Shown: positions 10,818-21,351 of the stretch, piece after piece
Numbering within the stretch: the stretch's first letter is position 1
How the letters are laid out: each line of letters starts with the position of its first letter
Assembly: GCA_010094045.1 (NCBI GenBank)
Contig: ML986658.1
Span: forward strand, 102,837-166,836
Length of the DNA: 64,000 bases
DNA from: Lojkania enalia
Taxonomy: Eukaryota; Ascomycota; Dothideomycetes; Pleosporales
Reading direction: 5' to 3'
Position numbers and translations under genes: made by a program
Notes under the pieces: model-generated
The model's database searches: none
The model's input: the letters and a program-made list of their open reading frames with translations, nothing else
What the model was told of the DNA's origin: nothing

Positions 10818-11939
10818 TGCGAGGTATACAACTATGGAATTGGTTGTGAATTGGAGCGCAGGCGGGGTACTGGGAGGTTCTATGTATAATGACGGCGATT
10901 GTGCTCGCGTGGTCTTGTGGTCGTGAGTGCTGTCGCCACAGAACCGCCAGCGCACAGCGCTATTACTCAAGATGCGAGTTTCCAAGGCTCAGCGGGCGTC
11001 ACAAGGGCAGCCTTTAAATGCATACGCAGCCATTCCTTTTGCTATGGTTAGCATGCACGACGTCGACGGGTTGCGATGTAGGAGCGGCTTCCGTCGGCAT
11101 TCCCAATGTTGACGCTAAATGACTACACTACAGCGTGTACAGTGGACGCGACCCAGACTACGCTTCCGCATTCGGCAATTCATTATCGCCACTATCGACG
11201 CTCTCTGATTGGCGCGCTTATTCGACATGCCTGAACCGAGAATACCCAGCCTTCACCAGTCCTCACCCCCTACTATCGTGTTTTTTGGATTCGGATGACA
11301 AGTAGAAACTCCACTCGAGGACCCTCTCTAGCCGGTATCGGATGCATTGATGAGCACTCGGGGCATAGAGCGGTTGATCGAGTGCCTGCTGAAGATCTGG
11401 AACTTTTCGGCGCGCCTGAGGCGTGAGGGGAGTGAGGGCCAGGGGTGCATGCAAGGTAATCATGATCTGACAAGACGGACCACAGACAGCCACTCCGACC
11501 AGCAAATCCCGTCATTCTACGCTCAACTTCACTTCATTGCTTAGTTTTGTTATCAACGACGCGAGCCTTCCGCGATCATAGAAAGGTGAAGAAGCAAACG
11601 GCACCTATAGAGTTTCCGAAAAGCAGCAAAGGTCACTGAAAGCCAGTGGTCTAGCTCTCTAATTATACACACTTTGCATCATCAAATGGAGACAATAGCA
11701 GCTTTCTTCAGTGTCCAGGACCACATCCACAATACGCCTGATAAGCACCAAGAACACACAGCTATCTATACATCCCAGTATTAATAGCCTATACCGTCCG
11801 GTGCCGCAACCCTGGCCCCATGAGAATCAGACAAGCCCAAAGAACCCAACATACCAGCACCCTATAACGCCTATCTACGCGCACCCGATGCCAATACCCT
11901 AGAAAAATCATCGAGACTCGTCTTCTCTCCTTAACTTCC
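10818..11939. other. Intergenic / promoter of proline dehydrogenase
   Basis: About 1.1 kb without a supported gene. Short overlapping frames around 11263-11545 have no domain. The sequence just upstream of 10817 is in frame with the enzyme back to 10985 and is probably 5' leader. Confidence 0.5.
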
Positions 11940-12533
11940 CTAAGTCTTCCTAAAAGCCAAGCTCCCCTTCCTCATCTCCTCCCCCTCCCTGTCCCTATCC
12001 TCCTCCCAACCTCCTACCTCCACACTCCCCGTCACGCTCACACTCACACCCCCCTCCGCCCCGGCCATCAAGCATGCGCCCTCCAAATACTCATCCCACC
12101 GAATCTCCGTCACGACTTCGATCTCCCTAGCTCCTAGCCTGCTCCCTTCTCTCTTCCTAAAAAACTTCTTGACTCTATCTTTCAGCCTCCTAGTTTGCCT
12201 GAGTCGCACGCCCGGCATTACGGGTAGCGGTTTGTTGACTGGGTTTCCAGTGTGTAGGGGCTCTGTAGTTTTCGTGAATTACATAAACCTCAACGAAAAT
12301 CGAGAATCGGGAATCGGAGACGAAAGATGGAGGGGAGCATGCTCACTATGACCGACGTCCGCGCCCATCCGCCACGCCTTCGTCCGCGCCATCTCGCTCG
12401 CGGCCGTTTGCTCGGCCACCATCTTGCGGTGCTCGATGAGCTCGGTCGCGGACCGGGCAGTCGACAACTGGGTTCCGAAAGGAAGGTTGGGCATCTTTGT
12501 TCGCCGGTGCGGGGGCAGTGGTGGAGCGGTCAT
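11940..12533 (-). CDS. Small hypothetical protein
   Basis: Two exons, 12533-12347 and 12238-11940, joined by a GTGAGC...CAG intron of 108 bp that keeps the frame (VGH-INKPLP); 161 aa. I do not recognise a family. The N-terminal half is predicted helical (TELIEHRKMVAEQTAASEMARTK region), the middle is strongly basic (RLKDRVKKFFRKREGSRL), and the C-terminal third is acidic and Gly/Glu-rich. Support for a real gene comes from the good splice sites, preserved phase and coherent composition across the junction. No signal peptide or membrane segment. It could be a lineage-restricted fungal protein. Confidence 0.55.
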
Positions 12534-13194
12534 CTAGATGGCGTGTGAGATTTACGGCGAGCGAGGAAGAATGGACGAGAGAAGTACTGCTAGGAGAGCG
12601 AGATTGGTGGCAGGGAAACCGGCCATGGATGCGAATTGGATGAGGTGTGATAGGTTGGTGGGGTTGTTTGATGGTGGTGTGTTGGAAGGGCGGGATGCTA
12701 TGTGCTCCAGGAGTGTCAGGGCAGTTGGAATCTTGCGGTTTATGATTGGGCGGGTGTGAATATCGTATGGTGGATGAGGGCTTGAATATAACAATACAAC
12801 AAAGTATATATATAAACAGATAGGCTACGCATTAAGCATGTTCACAACTTAGAAAGAAAGTTTGCAAAGCCGGTGAGGCACTCTGTAGGTAACCTTATGA
12901 CCTGTAAGTGAATTGCGTCGAACCAGCATGACCATACATTTCTATATAGACACGTTTAATGGCGGAGTGAGGCTGGCCTGTTGCTTTCTTTCTGGATTTT
13001 TATCCTTGGAGGATCGGGAACATTAGGGCCAATGTCTTTAGAAGAGTTCTGCGAAACAATATGTACGTCTATTCCAGGAAATACCAGTGTTGCGGTCTAT
13101 TTACACCTAACCCTCTCTATATTTTGACTGCGCTATCTATCTATGTATTCCCTCATCTATGTCTTCCATATTCTTCGAAAAAGATATCAATGAA
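12534..13194. other. Intergenic, nothing recognised
   Basis: About 660 bp between two minus-strand genes. Two overlapping open frames near 12540-12794 on opposite strands lack a domain, and I treat them as chance. Confidence 0.45.
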
Positions 13195-14511
13195 TTAACC
13201 TTGCGCTCCATCACTAACTCCCTTGGCTCGCCCCCCGCCGATCTGCACATCCACCCTCCCAATATTTTTCCTCCCCTGCTCGCCCTCCGCCGACTTCTTA
13301 AAGCCCTGCAGTAAATCTTGCTTTAGATCTTCCCAATTCTCCGCGCCTGTACTAACTCTTAACAGAGTCTCGTCAACATCCGCATCGCTCATCCGCCGCC
13401 ACTCAATCAAGCTTTCCACACCACCGAGACTCGTCGCATGATGGAATAGGCCCAACTTGGATGGAAAGCTCTTCGCTTGTAGAGGCTCATGCATGTATAT
13501 TGAGAATACAGGACCAAAGCCGCCGGGCATCTGTTTCTTGAGCCAGTCAAAGTCGGAAGTTTGTAATGAGGCATGCTTGATATGCTTAACCACTTTCTTA
13601 ACCGCATCAGCATCGGGCCCAGAGCCAGATAGCGATGTGTGAAGCCACTCAACTAGCTTGGTGGCATTAGAAGACTGGCGTTGCACGCGGAGTTCAAACG
13701 TTCGTAGACTGCGGACCCCAAGCCAGCCCTCCAGACTTCCCATAACGGAACCGAGGAATATGCGCTCTTCTCGGAGTATCCGCGCGCGTTTGGCTCCTTC
13801 TGGCCCTTTGGGTGTTGCCAGCACGCCGCAGAGCATGTCAGAATGTCCGCCAATGTATTTAGTGCCAGAATGCATGACTATATCCGCTCCCCATTGGAAG
13901 GGGTCTTGCAGCCCAGGGGGTCCAAAGGTGGCATCGACGGATAATAACGCGCCCCTCTTGTGTGCGCGCTCTGCGAAGTGCTGGATAGGATACGCTTCAC
14001 CGGTCGGGTTGAGCGGTGTTTCCAGATGTACGATATCACCTTTTCCAAGCCCGGCTTCCTCCCAGGCAGCATCATCAGCGTGCAAATCTACAGTCTTGAC
14101 TCCATGCATCTTTTTGTGCAGGCTAATCACCCCATGGCACCCGTGGTACCCGCCGCTGATAGCAATGACCTTGGGTACGACATTGACGAGTAGGGCATGG
14201 AAAGCGCTAAGTCCTGAGCTGTAGCTGATGACATGGTTTGCTAGTTCTTCCAGCTCTTGTTCCGAAGTGCCGGGGAATAGTAGGGGCGCGAGTATCGTCT
14301 CGAGGCGGTTTATGTTTGCGGATGTGAGGCGTGAGTATACGAGCGGGGTGGATAGATCGAGATATTCGCCTTCTACGGGAGCTGGCTTGAGAAGGTCGGG
14401 ATTGCGCGGGTAGCGAAAGGTAGTCGAGGTGTGAATGGCGGGAGCAACGTCTGTTAGGACATTGACGCGGTCGTCGGCGTGGATGCCCAGCGTCGCTTGC
14501 GCGAAGGGCAT
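13195..14511 (-). CDS. Cystathionine gamma-synthase-like PLP enzyme
   Basis: Uninterrupted 438-aa ORF of the Cys/Met-metabolism PLP-dependent family (fold type I). Visible residues: YSR at 60-62, aromatic GYHG near 121-124, LETPLNPTG at 163-171, SVDATF with the cofactor-binding Asp at 193, and HSGTKYIGGHSD with the PLP-binding Lys at about 218. The family performs transsulfuration chemistry (cystathionine or O-acyl-homoserine substrates) in the cytosol. It has a C-terminal basic, Gly-rich tail after residue 415 that is not part of the fold. Fungal relatives of this branch are often annotated only as trans-sulfuration enzyme family proteins, so the exact reaction should not be assumed. A long CT/GA tract lies about 105-150 bp upstream of the ATG. 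Confidence 0.88.
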   Translation of the reverse strand: MPFAQATLGIHADDRVNVLTDVAPAIHTSTTFRYPRNPDLLKPAPVEGEYLDLSTPLVYSRLTSANINRLETILAPLLFPGTSEQELEELANHVISYSSGLSAFHALLVNVVPKVIAISGGYHGCHGVISLHKKMHGVKTVDLHADDAAWEEAGLGKGDIVHLETPLNPTGEAYPIQHFAERAHKRGALLSVDATFGPPGLQDPFQWGADIVMHSGTKYIGGHSDMLCGVLATPKGPEGAKRARILREERIFLGSVMGSLEGWLGVRSLRTFELRVQRQSSNATKLVEWLHTSLSGSGPDADAVKKVVKHIKHASLQTSDFDWLKKQMPGGFGPVFSIYMHEPLQAKSFPSKLGLFHHATSLGGVESLIEWRRMSDADVDETLLRVSTGAENWEDLKQDLLQGFKKSAEGEQGRKNIGRVDVQIGGGRAKGVSDGAQG

Positions 14512-14613
14512 TCTCGAGGGATTAAAAAGGAAATTGAAGAATGCAGCTCGTCGGAAAAGAGATACCGCTCAATACTCCAGACTGCAGTATGGGAATATGC
14601 AAAGGAAGAAGCT

Positions 14614-14615
<2 letters not shown>

Positions 14616-14659
<44 letters not shown>
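14616..14659. repeat. (GA)22 microsatellite
   Basis: Perfect GA dinucleotide run of 44 nt, read as (TC)22 on the coding strand of the PLP enzyme whose ATG is at 14511. Pyrimidine tracts before starts are common in fungal promoters and leaders; this run is also a likely length-polymorphic marker. Confidence 0.95.
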
Positions 14660-14662
<3 letters not shown>

Positions 14663-15204
14663 GTAGATATAGACGAGAGATGAAAGAAGGAAACAAATAA
14701 GTGAGTCGCAACAAACAAGACATGCACGCCCTACAGACCAAGCTACCGCTTATGTGTTGGCTCCCTCGACGCGCTCTACATGCCATTCGAGCCCAGTACA
14801 TAGATCGCGGTATACGCTCAGGAGCGTGCCGTCGGCGGGCCGAGTCGGCGAATAAGAGGGCGCTGGCACAATGACGACTCCAAGGTCCTAGTTTAGTGCG
14901 GGGTTGCTGAGCTGAGTGGGGTGAAGCTGTGCCCCTCGACGAAAATTTTGCGGCACCCCTCGCCGGCACGCGGCTGTCAGCTATCAAGTGGTTTAGTCTA
15001 CAATCATCAAAAGAAGCTGTAGGCAGATGTAAATGAGATATTGATATCAGTAACTGAGGTTTGGCATTGGTTGCTACTGATTGGGCCGTCCGAAACTTTT
15101 CATTGCAATCAACTGCCCCGCGCTGGGACGGTCAATTGCACCCAGAGAAACCCATACATTGCCCCACCGTGATACTATCCCATCATACATTTCATACAAT
15201 ATGT
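14660..15204. other. Intergenic, nothing recognised
   Basis: Promoter side of the PLP enzyme and 3' side of the cyclophilin gene. No coding or RNA feature seen. Confidence 0.45.
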
Positions 15205-16147
15205 CTAGAGCTGGCCAGCCGCGGTGATGACCGGCGGTTTCGTGTACTTGATAGTGCCAGTTTTGGAGCCGCAGGCCTCGACGGCCTTGACGACGCGCAT
15301 CGACTCAGTGTCGCCCTCGGGGACCTGGCCAAACACGACGTGCTTGCCATCGAGCCACGAGGTGACGACGGTGGTGATGAAGAACTGCGATCCGTTGCTG
15401 CGGGGAATGTCAGGCCATGCCCATAAGCGATGAGGGGTCAGCGTGAACTTACGTGTTGGGGCCGGCGTTGGCCATAGAGAGGAGGAAGGGCTTGCTGTGT
15501 TTCAACTTGAAGTTCTCGTCGCTGAACTTCTCGCCGTAGATGGACTTGCCGCCGGTACCCTGTTGCCTGTCAGCCATCTTGCCCCCCACCTTGTGTGTGC
15601 ACGCAGCTCCTGCCGGGAGGGGTAGGAGGGAAGAAACTCACGTTGCCGCGGGTGAAGTCACCGCCCTGGAGCATGAATTGGGGAATGACGCGGTGGAACT
15701 TGGAGCCAGCGTAGCCGAAACCCTTCTCGCCAGTGCAGAGGGCACGGAAGTTCTCGGCCGTCTTGGGGACGACATCGTCGAAGAGCTCGAAGTTGATGCG
15801 GCCCGACTGGTCTGCAAAGAGAGCAGTGTTAGCAATTGGGTCTCGAGTAGTGCGGCGATGGAAGGGTGATGGAATTGCAGGCGTCTCTTGATGGTGACGA
15901 TGCCGCAGAGGGGCAAAGGAGGGGTCAATGGCGGCAGCTTACCCTTGACGGCACCGGTCGATGTGACGTTGCCCTGAGAGTCGATCTGGACCTCGGGGCC
16001 CGTCCAGGTGAGGTCAAAGTATGTCTTGACAACCATATTGGGTGCTGAGGGATGGAAGAAGCGTCTGTTGAGAGGAGTGCGGGTTGGAGTGTTTGTTGCA
16101 GAGCGGACAGCAGAGAGGAGAGTAGAAGACCTGAGGTGGGGCTGCAT
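15205..16147 (-). CDS. Cyclophilin (peptidyl-prolyl isomerase) with two in-frame starts
   Basis: Four exons on the minus strand: 16147-15943, 15811-15642, 15559-15453, 15397-15205; 224 aa, in frame throughout. The single cyclophilin domain shows [39 protein letters not shown] (active-site Arg, Phe and Gln), [15 protein letters not shown] and [10 protein letters not shown]. It catalyses cis-trans isomerisation of peptidyl-prolyl bonds and is the expected target of cyclosporin A. The first 37 residues are Arg/Ser/Thr-rich without acids, like a mitochondrial presequence. Met38 ([11 protein letters not shown]) sits exactly where cytosolic cyclophilins begin and would give 187 aa. In Neurospora one cyclophilin gene is known to make both mitochondrial and cytosolic forms, so dual targeting is likely here. 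Intron positions split conserved motifs, a useful check on the model. Confidence 0.95.
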
Positions 16148-17150
16148 AATGGAGGGGCTGTGAAAGCGTTTACCATGTTAGCTTAGCGCCGGAACACGCG
16201 ACGCCCCGACCCAGAAGCCCGCCAAGCCAGAGCAAGGCCTGCTTCTGAGTCCTGACCTGCTTTCCATCGCCATTGCATATGCAGAGGCAATCCTGTGGTT
16301 GGCATTCGCTACGGGACGCGCACTAGCATTGGGGGGAGTGCTCGCTTACCGGACGAAGAATCTGGAAAGCTGGGTGGTGCTACTGTTGTATTGTACAACC
16401 GGCAGGGCGGATAAGGAGAGGAATGCGAGTGCTCGTCAAGCGGGATGAGCGGCGGAGGAATGAGGGGTCAGAGTTGGGCAGCTATGCAATACAAAATTAA
16501 GCATTCAAAGAAGATGACTATTGGTACAATCGACGAGATGACTGCGTCGGGGCGGCAGATGAAGGTGAATCTGATGCAGGCAAAGATGGAAAAATTTTGG
16601 GAGCTTTGATCCTGATACGGGCAATCTCGTAGCCCAGGAGACAGACGTCTTAGCGCAGGCCGTTTAGGCGTGTCAGCTGTCGTGCCTCAAATGACGATGC
16701 AACGACACACAAGAGGCACACGGCGTCTAGAATGGGGAGGGAATCATTCGATGGCGCCTGAAACACGTACTACATAATTCCAGGACTCACATTCTATGTC
16801 TTTCTGTATACATAGTACGGATGAAAGCACTGCATTTTGGGTGCTCTCTGCCAAGGTGCAAAAGTACTAATATACGCCAAGATATTGTCACGTGAATTTC
16901 TCTCTGTCTACCTCCATCGTCTCTTAATTATGGCGGTTTACTGCTTAAACGGATTTCAGGCGGCCGGTGCATTCTCTATGCTACACTCTACCTTCAGCGG
17001 GTACTCGACTTCGTGAACTGAATACATTTCCACGTGCTCCGACAGGGGTCTTGGATCTGAAGCGTTCCGAAGCGCGGTCAATAATAAGCTGCCACTTCAA
17101 CATCTTGCCGCTCCCCACAATCCCGACATCGCCCTCCATTTCCTGCAAAA
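16148..17150. other. Divergent promoter region, cyclophilin / epsin
   Basis: About 1 kb between the minus-strand cyclophilin and the plus-strand Ent3 gene. No gene recognised; short frames around 16967-17236 overlap the Ent3 leader and first exon in other frames. Confidence 0.5.
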
Positions 17151-18918
17151 ATGGACTTCGCAAGTCTCAAGGACCAAGTGAGCAATCTAACCCTCTACGA
17201 CATCAAGGCGGGGGTGCGAAAAGTGCAAAATGGTAGGATTTCAGACCGCGAACCGGTTTCGAGTACTGATTCGCGGGGGCAGCCGTTATGAACTACACTG
17301 AGATGGAGGCTAAGGTTAGAGAGGCAACGAACAATGAGCCCTGGGGTATATCTGTCTACTGCCTGTTCGAAAATTAGCTGCTAACATTCCCCAGGTGCCT
17401 CATCATCGCTGATGCAGGAAATCGCCAATGGTACCTTCAATTAGTGCGCTGCCCTCTCAAGGCTTGCTGGACTTAGACTGATTTCTGTAGTCAAACTTTG
17501 AACGAAATTATGCCTATGATTTACAAGCGCTTTACCGAAAAGGCTGCTGAGGAATGGAGGCAGATTTATAAGGTGGGCATTTATCTACTACACTATCCCG
17601 CTCACTGCTAATAGGCTAGGCCCTCCAACTGCTAGAGTTTCTCATCAAGAATGGTTCAGAACGAGTCATTGATGATGCGCGCTCCCACATATCCCTCCTT
17701 AAGATGCTCCGGCAATTTCACTTTATTGACCAAAACGGCAAAGACCAAGGAATCAACGTGCGAAATCGAGCAAAGGAGCTTGCCGAGCTTCTTAGCGATG
17801 TCGACCGGATACGCGCCGAGCGGAAAAAGGCACGAGCGAATAGGAACAAATTTGGCGGTGTGGAAGGGGGCATGGGACTGGGCGGCGGCTTCTCGGGTAG
17901 TGGAGGTTTCTCAGGGGGTAGTAGTAGTAGATATGGAGGCTTCGGAAGCGAGTCCACGGATTTCGGTGGATATAGTGGAGGCGTATATGGCGATGGCGGC
18001 GGGTTTGGCGGAAACACATCCGGATTCTCAGACGTGCAGGCTCGCAGGGATCGGTTTGAAGAGTACGACGAAGACGACGACGGCGAAGCTTCTGCGCCAC
18101 CGCCGCGACGAAGCGAGACACGACCAACTTCGAACCAGGTCAAGAGAGAAGTCAAGAAGGAAGAGCTGCCAAAACCTCAGGAACCGGTAGCTGATCTGCT
18201 AGCATGGGACGACGAGCCAGCGCCAGCATCCACCTTGGCCGGAAAGCAGCCAGTGACCTCTTCGGCGAACGATCTTGGGGCCGACGACGACGACTTTGAC
18301 GATTTCCAATCTGCTGCCCCCGCAGCTCCGGCCGCATCCACATATACCCAGGCTGCGGCACCAGTCATTGCACCGCCCGCCTCGACCTCAACCATAAGTT
18401 CCTCAACTCAATTTGCTGCTCCGCAGCCGCAGTCTGCTGCTCAGAACAACAATTTGAGCGATCTATTTTCAGCGGTATCTCCTCCACCGAGTGCCAATAA
18501 ATTGGCTTCTCCGCCCCTTTCCACCCCAGCTTCGACAACGTCGAGCATGGCTCAACCATACCGTCCATCAGGCTACCAAGCGACCGGACCCAATTACTTC
18601 ACCTCTGTGCCAGTCGCCTCAAACACAGCTCCGTCAACAGGGTCAACGTCTTCGGTTTTGTCTCCGTCGATTGGCGCGAATAAGCCCGCTCCTACGACGG
18701 CTAAGTCATCCGGTGGGGATGCATTTGCGTCCCTCCTTAGTGGAGCCAGCAGCGTTAAGAAAACCAGTACCCCGACACAAAAGCTCACCATGGCGGATAT
18801 GGCCAAACAAAAGGCCAGTGCGGGAATCTGGGGTACTCCCGCTTCAGGTTCGAGCACACCAGCTGCACAGAAGCCAGCAGCGCCACAAGGGGGAGCTTTA
18901 GGTGATCTTCTTGGCTAA
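17151..18918 (+). CDS. ent3: Epsin-like ENTH protein Ent3
   Basis: Five exons: 17151-17232, 17283-17345, 17395-17443, 17491-17572, 17620-18918; 524 aa. All phases agree. Residues 1 to about 145 form an ENTH domain closely resembling yeast Ent3 (VMNYTEMEAKVREATNNEPW, ALQLLEFLIKNGSERVIDDA, GINVRNRAKELAELLSD). ENTH domains bind phosphoinositides; Ent3 is a clathrin adaptor at the trans-Golgi network and endosomes that brings SNARE cargo to GGA and AP-1 coats. After the domain come a Gly/Ser/Phe-rich stretch (about 165-235), an acidic patch, and a DFDDF motif near residue 315, the type of peptide that binds the ear domains of GGA/AP-1. A long Ser/Thr/Pro/Ala-rich tail ends in GDLLG. The first exon carries the standard MDFASLKDQVSNLTLYDIK start, fixing the N-terminus. 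Confidence 0.93.
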
Positions 18919-19303
18919 CAAGATGCAATATCTCATCTTACATTGTGTTCTCGATTTGGAAGCTTTGTAATGGAGTAAGGAAGATGTCTGGGATTATGGT
19001 CTAAAAGGCAGCCTTGGAGTTTTTGCCGTTCGAGGGAGCCTTTGGCAGTATACAAACTAGCTAGAATATTGTTAACTTATCTAAAGACACAATCCCGGAT
19101 CTATGTGCACCTAATCAAGGTATGTGATGTGCGATCAATCTGTGAGAGGTTCCAGGCGCAAACCCCCTGTTCCCCCAAAATAATCTCCGAGCCCCTATGC
19201 CGCGCAACTTCGGCCGCCTCTCATGTCGATGCAACGTTCTCTCAGTCACATCGCCTTCCTCTTTCCTTTGTAACCACGTTTACTCAACCTCGAGAATGCT
19301 TCA
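18919..19303. other. Intergenic, 3' region of ent3 and leader of next gene
   Basis: 385 bp, no feature beyond probable untranslated sequence. Confidence 0.5.
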
Positions 19304-21043
19304 ATGCAGCTCTCGCGCTTCTTCTTTTCGGTAGCGTTACTCCTATTTCCTCTGTGCCTTATTGCGACAACATGGCTGTATTCCTACCCGCCCCTCCACG
19401 GCTGCAACTTCCCACATGCATCCCCGAACTCAAGCGCACCCTTCCGGCTCCTGGCGCTAGGTGACCCGCAACTCGAAGGCGACTCCAGCCTCCCAAAACC
19501 GGGCGCACACGTCTTCCCCTCGCTCGAGTTCCTGGTGCGGAATGTACGAAAAGCGGGGACCTGGAAGAGGAGATGGTATTTCTTGAAAGGGGCGGCGAGA
19601 GATGCTTTGACGAAGGATCTACCAAAGTGGGGTAAGGGGGTGAGGAAGAGAATTGATCTGTGGGGAAATGATTTGTATCTTGCGCACATTGTTCGATGTA
19701 CGAGGTGGTGGACACGGCCGACACACGTCGCCGTCCTGGGCGATTTGTTGGGGAGTCAGTGGATTGGGGATGAGGAGTTTGAGAGGAGGGCGGGGAGGTA
19801 TTGGGATACGGTCTTCAGGGGCATGGAGAAGGTTCCGGAGGAGATAATGGGTGGCGTGGAAGATGAGGGCGATAGAGGGCTCTGGGGCAGCACGACAGAG
19901 GTGCTAGGTCATAACAAGAGTTGGGAGAATCGGGTGATTAATATTGCGGGCAATCACGATATTGGGTATGCCGGTGATCTGGATGAAGGAAGGATTCGGC
20001 GGTTCGAAAAGGCGTTTGGAAAGGTCAATTGGGATATTGCGTTTGAACTTCCTCACGAGCCTAATTCGGCCAATGATTCGAAGCCGCCAGCGTTACGCCT
20101 CGTCGTCCTAAACTCCATGAACCTTGACACTCCCGCTCTATCCGAACCTCTACAGCAATCGACATACTCGTTCCTAAACCATATTATCTCCACCTCCCGG
20201 CCGGTAACCTCCAGAACGCACGCCACAATCTTGCTCACTCATATCCCACTCCACAAAACTCCCGGGATTTGCTACGACTCACCTTTCTTTTCCTTCTTCC
20301 ATACCGGGTCCGGGATCCAGGAGCAAAATATGCTTTCCGAGCACGGTTCAAAGACCATCCTCGAAGGCATCTTCGGTCTTAGCAGCAATCCCCATGCAGA
20401 AGGGCAAGGCCTTGGAAGACACGGAATTATTATCAATGGCCATGATCACGAGGGCTGCGATGTCATACACTACATTCCGCAGTCAGAAGAGTATCAACCG
20501 AGCTGTGTAGATCCGATTGAGCCCGTTGAAGCTAGCACAGATCACCCCGTCGATGGCTCCAACTCACCTATTCCATACGAAGCTAAATGGGGTGCGTTTC
20601 GACTCCCCGTTTCACCCTCACGACCGGAGAAGCCAGTATATCCGCTCGCGAAAGTAATTCCTTGTACACTAGGCGAAGAAACACCCGCCATTCGAGAGAT
20701 CACGCTTAGGAGTATGATGGGTGATTTCTCGGGCTATGCAGGGTTTCTTAGTGCCTGGTTTGATGAAGACAAGGGTGAGGAAGGGGAGTGGAGACTCGAG
20801 TTTACGACGTGCGGAGTTGGCATTCAGCATTGGTGGTGGGGCGTACATATTATGAATCTGATCTTGCTAGTCTTTCTAGGTATGGGAGTAATAGTGCGTC
20901 TGCTAGAGTGGAGTCAAGTCGACAATAGACAGGGTGTGAAGGGAAATAGGGCGGTTGAACCTAGAGTGGTTCCGGACTCATCCACACTTAAAACGAAGAA
21001 CACTATCAATTGCAGTGTGGATAAAGAAATGGGGAAAAGATGA
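19304..21043 (+). CDS. Ted1/Cdc1-family membrane metallophosphoesterase
   Basis: Uninterrupted 579-aa ORF. An N-terminal hydrophobic segment (about residues 5-27) is followed by a lumenal-type metallophosphoesterase domain: GDPQLEG at about 52 (Asp and Gln as metal ligands), VLGDLLGS at about 145, NIAGNHDIGY at about 215, THIPLH at about 308, and NGHDHEGCD at about 385. A second membrane segment lies near 525-545 (NLILLVFLGMGVIVRLL), leaving a short basic tail. This matches the Cdc1/Ted1/PGAP5 group, which removes ethanolamine phosphate from GPI anchors in the ER and affects exit of GPI proteins. All metal ligands are present, so it should be active. Length is somewhat above yeast Ted1 (473 aa) because of loops after residue 400. 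Which of the Cdc1 or Ted1 branches it belongs to needs a tree. Confidence 0.85.
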   Translation: MQLSRFFFSVALLLFPLCLIATTWLYSYPPLHGCNFPHASPNSSAPFRLLALGDPQLEGDSSLPKPGAHVFPSLEFLVRNVRKAGTWKRRWYFLKGAARDALTKDLPKWGKGVRKRIDLWGNDLYLAHIVRCTRWWTRPTHVAVLGDLLGSQWIGDEEFERRAGRYWDTVFRGMEKVPEEIMGGVEDEGDRGLWGSTTEVLGHNKSWENRVINIAGNHDIGYAGDLDEGRIRRFEKAFGKVNWDIAFELPHEPNSANDSKPPALRLVVLNSMNLDTPALSEPLQQSTYSFLNHIISTSRPVTSRTHATILLTHIPLHKTPGICYDSPFFSFFHTGSGIQEQNMLSEHGSKTILEGIFGLSSNPHAEGQGLGRHGIIINGHDHEGCDVIHYIPQSEEYQPSCVDPIEPVEASTDHPVDGSNSPIPYEAKWGAFRLPVSPSRPEKPVYPLAKVIPCTLGEETPAIREITLRSMMGDFSGYAGFLSAWFDEDKGEEGEWRLEFTTCGVGIQHWWWGVHIMNLILLVFLGMGVIVRLLEWSQVDNRQGVKGNRAVEPRVVPDSSTLKTKNTINCSVDKEMGKR

Positions 21044-21351
21044 GGATTCGGTTTTTAATAGTTGATGCTTCTATCGCTATTTTATCTAATAATGTGACCG
21101 CAGCGTTTAGCAGTTCGATGGGCATTGCAGTGAAGATTTGCCATGATAGAGGTCGTTTACACGTCGTTATTAGAACTAGCTTTGTACGGCTTTCGATCAA
21201 ATAAATATACTTTGACGGAAAGTTGAATGGGGAGGCATTCCACGTCTCAGATTTCCTTTATGATCAAGCACTTCTATTAGGAATTAATTATTATCTGGGC
21301 AAGAGAATTTAACTGACTCGGACACTATCAACTTTTCACTTTCCTTTCTCA
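21044..21351. other. Short convergent intergenic region
   Basis: 308 bp between convergent genes; A-T rich, no feature recognised. Confidence 0.5.

Noticed and set aside
10818..10985. Longer N-terminus for proline dehydrogenase
   Set aside because: The downstream ATG starts a good mitochondrial presequence; the upstream extension does not look like coding sequence.
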